Below, one piece after another: positions 55,514 through 61,374 of a DNA stretch of 64,000 bases. A model generated the notes under the pieces. That model did not search any database. It was given only the letters and a program-made list of their open reading frames with translations, and had not been told where the DNA came from. Source of the DNA: an uncultured Paracoccaceae bacterium (GTDB lineage: Bacteria > Pseudomonadota > Alphaproteobacteria > Rhodobacterales > Rhodobacteraceae); contig CANMTD010000002.1 in assembly GCA_947500775.1 (NCBI GenBank), forward strand, positions 744,001 to 808,000, written 5' to 3'. The first letter of the stretch is position 1, and every line of letters begins with the position of its first letter. Position numbers and translations under genes: made by a program.

Positions 55514-56376
55514 TTGCGTTCCACCGGATCAAGGCTGGAGCGCAGACCGTCGCCCAGCAAGTTGAACCCCAGAACGGTCATGGCAATCGCAATGCCGGGA
55601 ATGGTCATCAGCCACGGTGCACGGTTGATGTAATCGCGCGATCCGGCCAGCATATACCCCCATTCAGAGGTGGGCGGCTGCGCGCCCAGGCCCAGAAAGC
55701 TCAGGCCCGCCGCGGCCAGAATGGCTGTTGAGACCCCCAGCGTCGCTACAACAATCATCGTGGGCAGCACGTTGGGCAGCAAATGCACCAGCACCAGCCG
55801 GGTGGGCCCCGCGCCTGCGCTTATGCTGGCCTCGAAATAGGGTTTTGCTGTCTCGACAAGGGCGGCGGCATAACAGGTCCGGGCATAAAACGGGATGCCG
55901 GCAACTCCAACAGCAATCACAGCGTTTTGCAGGCTTGGCCCAAGAACGGCCACGAAACTGAGCGCGATCAACGTTTCAGTAAAAGAAAACAGGACATCCG
56001 TGCTGCGCATCAGGATGGCCTCGATCCAGCCGCGACGGAAGGCCGCAATCATGCCGACGGCCAAGCCAATGGTCAACGAAATGCCAACCGCGACGGCCCC
56101 GATCAACAGCGTGATCCGACTGCCGAATAGAATGCGCGAGAACATGTCGCGACCGAACTCATCGGTGCCCAAAAGATGGTCGCCACCGGGCGGAAGAAAC
56201 CGCCCACCTGCTCCCATCTTGGTCGGGTTATAAGGGGCCAGCATCTCGGCAAAGAGCGCGCAGAAAATCAACAAAAACACAATCGCCAACCCGATGGCCC
56301 CACTGGGAGAGCTGAGCAATCGCCGCAGAAAGCCGGGGGCGGCTTTGGGCCCGTCTTGATGTGTCGCTGCGCTCAT
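55510..56376 (-). CDS. Dipeptide-type ABC transporter permease (DppC type)
   Basis: A 288-residue permease. Typical DppC features are the N-terminal helix after GAIGLAIVFLLIFCALF, the periplasmic LLGTDEFGRDMFSRILFGSRITL motif, and the loop AAGAGPTRLVLVHLLPNVLP. The ATG at 56376 is used; a TTG two codons earlier would overlap dppB. Its stop overlaps the ATPase ATG. Confidence 0.95.
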   Translation of the reverse strand: MSAATHQDGPKAAPGFLRRLLSSPSGAIGLAIVFLLIFCALFAEMLAPYNPTKMGAGGRFLPPGGDHLLGTDEFGRDMFSRILFGSRITLLIGAVAVGISLTIGLAVGMIAAFRRGWIEAILMRSTDVLFSFTETLIALSFVAVLGPSLQNAVIAVGVAGIPFYARTCYAAALVETAKPYFEASISAGAGPTRLVLVHLLPNVLPTMIVVATLGVSTAILAAAGLSFLGLGAQPPTSEWGYMLAGSRDYINRAPWLMTIPGIAIAMTVLGFNLLGDGLRSSLDPVERK

Positions 56377-56378
56377 GA

Positions 56379-57302
56379 TCAAGATCGCCGAATGCGCGGA
56401 TCAAGCACCGCGTACAGCGCATCAATCGCGATGGCCACACAGACCACAACGACCGAGAAGGTCAGGATAAATCCCTGAATGATGGGATAATCGCGCTGAA
56501 AGATCGCCTCGACCGCCATGCGGCCCACGCCGTTCCACGAAAAGATGTTTTCAACCACGATGGCCCCGCCCATCATGAAAGCGAACTGTAGTCCCATCAT
56601 CGTCACCACCGGCAATAGCCCTGCCCGCAAAACATGCCGCCGCAGAACCAGCGCCTTGGGAAGGCCCTTGGCAAAGGCGGTTTGAACATAGTCCTGGCTC
56701 ATCACGTCGATCATGGACGATCGGGTGAGCCGCGCAAAAATGGCCGCATTCGACAGGCCCAGCGTCAGCGCCGGAAGGATCAGATTGAGCCAACCGTTGC
56801 CGCTGACCGGCAGCCAACCCAGCTCCAACGCAAAAAAGAACAATAGCATCAGCCCCAGCCAGAAATGCGGCATCGAAATTCCCGCGATGGCCACGATCAT
56901 CAACGCGATGTCCGTCAGCGTGCCTTCGCGATAGGCCGCGAGGAAACCAATTGGCACACCAATCACAATGGCAATGAACATCGCCGCGCAGGCCAGCAGC
57001 AGCGTGTTCGGAAGCCGCTGCAAAATAACCTCTAATACTGGCTGCCCGCCTCGGATCGTGGCCCCCAGATCGCCTTGCAGCAGACGCTCCATGTACATCA
57101 CGTATTGCACAGGGATCGGCCGGTCGAGGCCAAGGGATCGGCGCACTTCTTCGATCTGTTCGGGGGTCGTTCCCTGACTTTGGGCATACATGATCTGCAC
57201 CGGATCGCCCGGCACAGCATGAATCAACAGCGTCACCAAAATGGTGGTGATCCAGATGGTAAAGGCCCCCATCGCGATGCGGGTGCCGAGAAAACGCCAC
57301 AT
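56379..57302 (-). CDS. Dipeptide-type ABC transporter permease (DppB type)
   Basis: A 307-residue permease with the DppB start (FLGTRIAMGAFTIWITTILVTLLIHA-like), VPGDPVQIMYAQ, RRSLGLDRPIPVQYVMYM and the loop AFAKGLPKALVLRRHVLRAG. Together with the DppC-type protein it forms the channel for peptides or similar oligomeric or modified amino acids. Confidence 0.95.
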   Translation of the reverse strand: MWRFLGTRIAMGAFTIWITTILVTLLIHAVPGDPVQIMYAQSQGTTPEQIEEVRRSLGLDRPIPVQYVMYMERLLQGDLGATIRGGQPVLEVILQRLPNTLLLACAAMFIAIVIGVPIGFLAAYREGTLTDIALMIVAIAGISMPHFWLGLMLLFFFALELGWLPVSGNGWLNLILPALTLGLSNAAIFARLTRSSMIDVMSQDYVQTAFAKGLPKALVLRRHVLRAGLLPVVTMMGLQFAFMMGGAIVVENIFSWNGVGRMAVEAIFQRDYPIIQGFILTFSVVVVCVAIAIDALYAVLDPRIRRS

Positions 57303-57362
57303 GTGGCTGATCCTTATGCAAGGCAGGCGGCCCGAAACCTGCGCCCCGGGCTGCGCGATATC

Positions 57363-58916
57363 TTAACCGCCGAGCTTCACGTCAGAGAAGTTCGGATAGA
57401 CGAAAGGCGCCACGAAGAACCCTTCGACTTCAGGCCGAACCGCAAAAACCCATTCCCAGCCGGGGGTGTAAAGCGGCACGTGGATGGCGTTTTCCAGCAG
57501 GTACTTAAAGACCTCTTGCACTTTCGCCTTACGTGCCTCTGGGTCGGTTAACACGCGGGTCTCATCCAGCATGGCGTCCAGCTCGGGCGAGGTATAGCCG
57601 CGATAGGCGCCGGGTGTATGCCACAGGGCGTAAAGGATATCCGGGTCGTACCACGACCAGGTCATCATATCCATCGAGCCGGTGGTGCCTTCGGTATTCT
57701 CGTTCTCCTGCCGCACGCGGGCATTCAAAGAGCCGATATCCATGATCTCGATAGAGGCCTTGATGCCAACCTCGGCCAATTGCGCCTGGAACACTTCACC
57801 CAGTTTCTGACGGTTACCACCCGTCCAGACCAGTAAGGCCGTCTCAAGCGGATTATCCATGCTGTAGCCAAGCTCTGCCAGGAGTTCCTTCGACTTTTCA
57901 GGGTCATAAGCCGGGCGGTACTGGGCGCAGAAGTCTTGATCATTGCCAAATACACCACGTGAGACCGGACAGTTTTCCTGAATAGACAGATCGCCATATA
58001 TCAAGCTGATCGCCGTCGCGGCATCGGTGGCATGGGCTACGGCCAGACGGGCACGGACGTCATTGAAGGGCGGACGATGCACCGCGAATTCCCAAAACAC
58101 GTTTTGGCCGGTGTTTTCGGCGACGATGATCGACAGCTCGCCTTCATCCTTGATCATGGGCACGTCATCAAAGGGTGGCTCGGCGATATGCACCTCGCCT
58201 GTGGTCAGCGCCGCAAGCCGCGCCTGCGGTTCCGGCACCACTGCGATGATCAACCCGTCTTCATGGGGCGCGCCCGGGTTCTCGGCCAATTTGCCAAAGT
58301 TCTGATAGTCGGGGTTCTTTTCCAGAACGATCCGGTCGCCCTTAGTCCAAGAGACCAGCTTCCATGGGCCAGAGCCGATGGCGCTCGTGGTCCCGAAGCC
58401 CTCTCCATTGCTGTCGCAGATGATCGAGGAAAAGCTGTCCGCCAAGAACGGGATCAAAGCGACAAAAGGGGTTTCCAAGGTCAGTTTGATCGTCAACGGA
58501 TCGACAACTTCCGCTGCGGTGATCGGCCCCCAACTGCCTTTGGTAAGACTTGGTGTATCCTCACTAAAAGCCGTATCGATCGTGTATTTGACATCGTTCG
58601 CGTCAAGCGGTGTGCCGTCATGGCACATCACACCGTCTTGCAGGTTAAACGTATATTCGGTGCCATCGGTATTCGACTCCCAGGACTTCGCAAAATGCGG
58701 GACAGGCAAGCCGTCGGCGTCAGTGGCAAGGAGCGTGTCATAAAGCAGGCTCCAGACCTGCAAGGACAGCGTGCTTGTTGCACGGTGCGGATCAAGCGAG
58801 TCGATGTCGCCATAGCGGGCCCAGACAATATCGTCAGCAGTGGCCGAACTGGCGAGACCGGCCGCCAAAGCCGTGGCTCCGGCAAGTCGGCGCAGGTTGG
58901 TATGAAAGAAAGTCAT
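57363..58916 (-). CDS. Dipeptide-type ABC transporter substrate-binding protein
   Basis: A 517-residue SBP_bac_5 protein. The signal peptide is RRLAGATALAAGLASSATA with cleavage before DDIVWARYGDIDSLDPHRA. Family marks: PHFAKSWESNTDGTEYTFNLQDGVMCHDGTPLDANDVKYT and KNPDYQNFGKLAENPGAP-type stretches. The ATG at 58916 has an AGAGAGGA ribosome site; the upstream extension to 59030 is not protein-like. First gene of the operon; the regulator RpiR is upstream on the same strand, 271 bases away. Confidence 0.94.
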   Translation of the reverse strand: MTFFHTNLRRLAGATALAAGLASSATADDIVWARYGDIDSLDPHRATSTLSLQVWSLLYDTLLATDADGLPVPHFAKSWESNTDGTEYTFNLQDGVMCHDGTPLDANDVKYTIDTAFSEDTPSLTKGSWGPITAAEVVDPLTIKLTLETPFVALIPFLADSFSSIICDSNGEGFGTTSAIGSGPWKLVSWTKGDRIVLEKNPDYQNFGKLAENPGAPHEDGLIIAVVPEPQARLAALTTGEVHIAEPPFDDVPMIKDEGELSIIVAENTGQNVFWEFAVHRPPFNDVRARLAVAHATDAATAISLIYGDLSIQENCPVSRGVFGNDQDFCAQYRPAYDPEKSKELLAELGYSMDNPLETALLVWTGGNRQKLGEVFQAQLAEVGIKASIEIMDIGSLNARVRQENENTEGTTGSMDMMTWSWYDPDILYALWHTPGAYRGYTSPELDAMLDETRVLTDPEARKAKVQEVFKYLLENAIHVPLYTPGWEWVFAVRPEVEGFFVAPFVYPNFSDVKLGG

Positions 58917-59187
58917 TTTAGTCCTCTCTGGTCGGGCCGTGCCGATCGGCAGTCGGCACGAAGCCGCTGCGATGCCACAGGCAAAGCATGGTTTTACGCC
59001 TGAAGCGGATTCAGACGGGATGCCAATCATTGGTTTTTTGTGTTGGTGCGGTCGGTTACACCCCCGCCAGAAACGCTATGATGTCGAACGGAACAGGTCA
59101 AAAAGAACTCACTAATGACGTTTCTTTTTTCAGTCCTGACTCTTTTTGGAACAATCTAGGCAGCAAAATCGAGCATTTGACTCCGCA

Positions 59188-60054
59188 TCACCCTGCATCA
59201 CCCCAATCGTTGTGGATGCTGTCAATATAGCGCAGCCGCTCCACAGCGTTTTGGCCAAGGCGATCAGCGACCGCCATGCACAGATAAGTGATCATAGACA
59301 CAGGTGACGCCAAGGAGTCGAAATAGGTTAGCCCACTGGTCCGGCACCGCAAGGTCACTTCGGCCAGATCAGGGCTCGGAGAGCTGGCCACATCCGTGAT
59401 TGCAATCGTCTTGGCGTCTGCCAAGCGAGCGGATTGCAAAATGGACCGCAGCGTTGGTGTGCGCCGTCCAATCGCAAGGGCCAGCACGGAATCCGATGGT
59501 CGGATAGATGCGAACTCTTCAGGAACAGAAAAACCTCCCAAAGGGATCATCCGGATGTCTGGCTTGACCTTGATCAGCTGCGCGCGGGCGAAGTGCGCCA
59601 GGGGATAATTGTCACCAAACCCAACCACCCAGATCTTTTCCGCACGCGAAAGATAGGTGACCGCCGCCTTCAGATCATCGCTCCGGATCGCCTCAATTGT
59701 CCTGATCAGGTTTTGCACGTCCGAGGCCAGGTGATCCGCGAGATCCCCCCGCCCGGTCAGGTTTGGCACAGGTTTGGAATATACCCGCTTGCTGTGTTGG
59801 CTATCGTCCCGGACAACGCGGGCCATCCGCTGGGCGGTTTTGAAGCTTGGAAACCCAAGGCGCTTGAAGAACCGAGCCGTTGTTGCTTTGGACACCTGCG
59901 CCTGCGCCGATATCTCGGCTGCGGTGTGCAGAACCAAACTGTCCGGGTTTTCCAGGAAATGATCGGCCAGAAGCCGTTCGGATTTGGTTAAATCATCGAA
60001 GCATTCCAGAATGCGTTCCGATAGACGGGCGGATTTGTCTGTTGCCACCTTCAT
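59188..60054 (-). CDS. RpiR family regulator (HTH plus SIS domain)
   Basis: A 288-residue regulator. N-terminal RpiR helix-turn-helix (TKSERLLADHFLENPDSLVLHTAAEISAQAQVSKATTARFFKRLGF-type, residues 23-70); C-terminal SIS domain from about residue 130 (KIWVVGFGDNYPLAHFARAQL, SVLALAIGRRTPT). SIS domains sense phosphosugars, but relatives next to hydantoin and peptide transporters sense other ligands. Divergent from the DUF1028 gene and upstream of the dpp-like operon; an inverted repeat in the divergent promoter may be its operator. Confidence 0.93.
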   Translation of the reverse strand: MKVATDKSARLSERILECFDDLTKSERLLADHFLENPDSLVLHTAAEISAQAQVSKATTARFFKRLGFPSFKTAQRMARVVRDDSQHSKRVYSKPVPNLTGRGDLADHLASDVQNLIRTIEAIRSDDLKAAVTYLSRAEKIWVVGFGDNYPLAHFARAQLIKVKPDIRMIPLGGFSVPEEFASIRPSDSVLALAIGRRTPTLRSILQSARLADAKTIAITDVASSPSPDLAEVTLRCRTSGLTYFDSLASPVSMITYLCMAVADRLGQNAVERLRYIDSIHNDWGDAG

Positions 60055-60057
60055 GTT

Positions 60058-60093
60058 TGACCACTTTTGATGAATTGTGAAACAAAGTAGTCA
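60058..60093. promoter_or_regulatory. Candidate RpiR operator
   Basis: TGACCACTTT (60058-60067) and AAAGTAGTCA (60084-60093) form a 9/10 inverted repeat with a 16-base spacer, filling the 72-base divergent region between RpiR and DUF1028 starts. Half-sites about 26 bases apart fit RpiR dimers. Confidence 0.45.
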
Positions 60094-60126
60094 TCGACGC
60101 CTCCATTTGGCAAAGGAATAGTTGAA

Positions 60127-60786
60127 ATGACGTTTTCCCTTCTGGCGCGCGATCCTGAAACCGGGGCGCTTGGTGGCGCGGCGGCCACGGGCAATCTGTG
60201 TGTTGGCGCCTGGGTCCTGCGCGGGACGGCTGGCGTCGGCATCTCGGCCAGTCAGGGTCATTTCCCAAGCACGCTTTGGGGCGAGGATATTCTGACTGAG
60301 CTGGCAAAGGGTGCTGCGCCAGAGCAAGCAGTACAGGCGATCGTTTCAGCCGACCCCGGTCGTGCCTCAAGACAATTGCTCGTCCTGGACAAAGAAGGGT
60401 CTGGCGCGGCATTTTCGGGGCAAGACAACATCCCGGCGATATCCGAACTGGTACAGCCCGACATATGCGCGGCGGGCAATATGCTCTCGAAGCCAGACGT
60501 CATCGCAGCCACTGTGCAGGGCTACGTATCGTCCAATGCTAGTTTCGCGCGCCGACTGCTGGCAGGTCTCATCGCGGGGGCACAGCGCGGCGGCGACGCC
60601 CGAGGCTTGATGTCGGCGGCAATTTTGATCCTGGCCCCGGATCACGCCCCCATCAACCTGAGGATCGACTTCGCCGACACGCCGCTGCGCAGTCTGGAAG
60701 ACCTCATTATCCGGACCGAAGCCGAGGACTATGAAGCGTGGCGCAGAGCCCTCCCCACCAGAGCGTCGCCTTGGTCTGAAATCTGA
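60127..60786 (+). CDS. DUF1028 family protein (Ntn-hydrolase-like)
   Basis: A 219-residue DUF1028 protein: TFSLLARDPETGALGGAAATG, GVGISASQGHF, RASRQLLVLDKEG, AAGNMLSKPDVI, RRLLAGLIAGAQRGGDARGLMSAAILI. The family shows an N-terminal nucleophile hydrolase-like fold and is often found near peptide or hydantoin genes. An AAAGGA ribosome site precedes the ATG. Alone on its strand, divergent from rpiR; last recognisable cargo gene before the island's right end. Confidence 0.92.
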   Translation: MTFSLLARDPETGALGGAAATGNLCVGAWVLRGTAGVGISASQGHFPSTLWGEDILTELAKGAAPEQAVQAIVSADPGRASRQLLVLDKEGSGAAFSGQDNIPAISELVQPDICAAGNMLSKPDVIAATVQGYVSSNASFARRLLAGLIAGAQRGGDARGLMSAAILILAPDHAPINLRIDFADTPLRSLEDLIIRTEAEDYEAWRRALPTRASPWSEI

Positions 60787-61015
60787 CTCTGCCCGAATTC
60801 TCAGTTCTCATTTAAGCCTCAAATCCGGGTTTGACCTTACACGACCTGCCTTAAGGGTTTCCTCGTAGACAGTCTCGCGAGCGCCTGATCAGGTTCGACC
60901 TTTCGCAGGATCGGCAGCACGCTCCAGTTCAACCAAAACCGCACGGCCACCTAATGCCCAACATAGCGCGCCGGAATGCGATTCCACATTGCACACTTAG
61001 TGCACACAACGCCGA
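60787..61015. other. Right terminal stretch of the island, no gene recognised
   Basis: About 230 bases after DUF1028. A minus-strand frame (60840-60953, start GTG, with RFWLNWSVLPILRKVEPDQA) is open for 37 codons but matches nothing I know. Possible decayed element end. The arm-type repeat lies at 60989-61009. Confidence 0.4.
60989..61009. repeat. Candidate integrase arm-type site, right
   Basis: TTGCACACTTA-G-TGCACACAA, 20/21 identical to 25436-25456, same orientation, 34 bases inside the right core. After excision both copies would flank a single core in the circle, as arm sites do in phage-type attP. Confidence 0.55.
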
Positions 61016-61123
61016 TCAAGCTATTGATTTCAAATACGAACAAGTCCAATCCATCATCGGCGCCACACTTAGACGCGCCGTGCGACGGACTTCGGAAATA
61101 CCTGATTTTTCTTGGTTTTCCAT
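61016..61123 (-). pseudogene. dusA: Displaced 5' end of dusA
   Basis: A 35-codon remnant. From the ATG at 61123 it encodes a short lead ending VRRTARLSVAPMMDWT, like the intact DusA start ARLSIAPMMDWT, then departs into CSYLKSIA and stops. The departure coincides with the end of the attachment core. It is what remains of the original dusA 5' end after the island moved in; the old promoter region lies to its right. Confidence 0.8.
61044..61063. repeat. dusA attachment core, right copy
   Basis: GTCCAATCCATCATCGGCGC, 19/20 identical to 25331-25350 in the same orientation; it lies inside the dusA remnant. Confidence 0.8.
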
Positions 61124-61374
61124 GCGGACCCCGAGTTGCGTTTCGGCAGATTTCAGCCGTTTCAGGCCGATATTCAAAGAAAGTGCTGCAGAATGTAGCA
61201 TCAAGAGTGCCGTGTAGCACTTTTCCGACGCCAGTTTCCAGACATCACAATCCCCGAGCCCGGCCCGTCCACAGACGCATGTCCTGCCCTAAAAACTCAA
61301 AGGACAACACAATGGCAACCAAAACCGGGCGCCCCAAATCTCATAGGAGTTGATGTAGTTTGGAATACGCAGTG
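61124..61374. other. Old dusA promoter region / junction
   Basis: 251 bases between the dusA remnant and the hsdR stop. It holds an inverted repeat AAAGTGCT (61180-61187) / AGCACTTT (61216-61223) and, on the plus strand, a 13-codon frame 61312-61353 with an AAAGGA site (MATKTGRPKSHRS) that looks like the cut N-terminus of a DNA-binding protein. No complete gene. Confidence 0.4.

Noticed and set aside
59099-59148. Inverted repeat CAAAAAGA/TCTTTTTG upstream of the dpp-like operon
   Set aside because: A 34-base loop and low-complexity arms make it weak as terminator or operator.
60840-60953. Integrase remnant at the island's right end
   Set aside because: The open frame is short and shows none of the Arg-His-x-x-Arg-Tyr residues of tyrosine recombinases.
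60954-61217. Plus-strand frame over the right att region
   Set aside because: Antisense to the dusA remnant and not protein-like.
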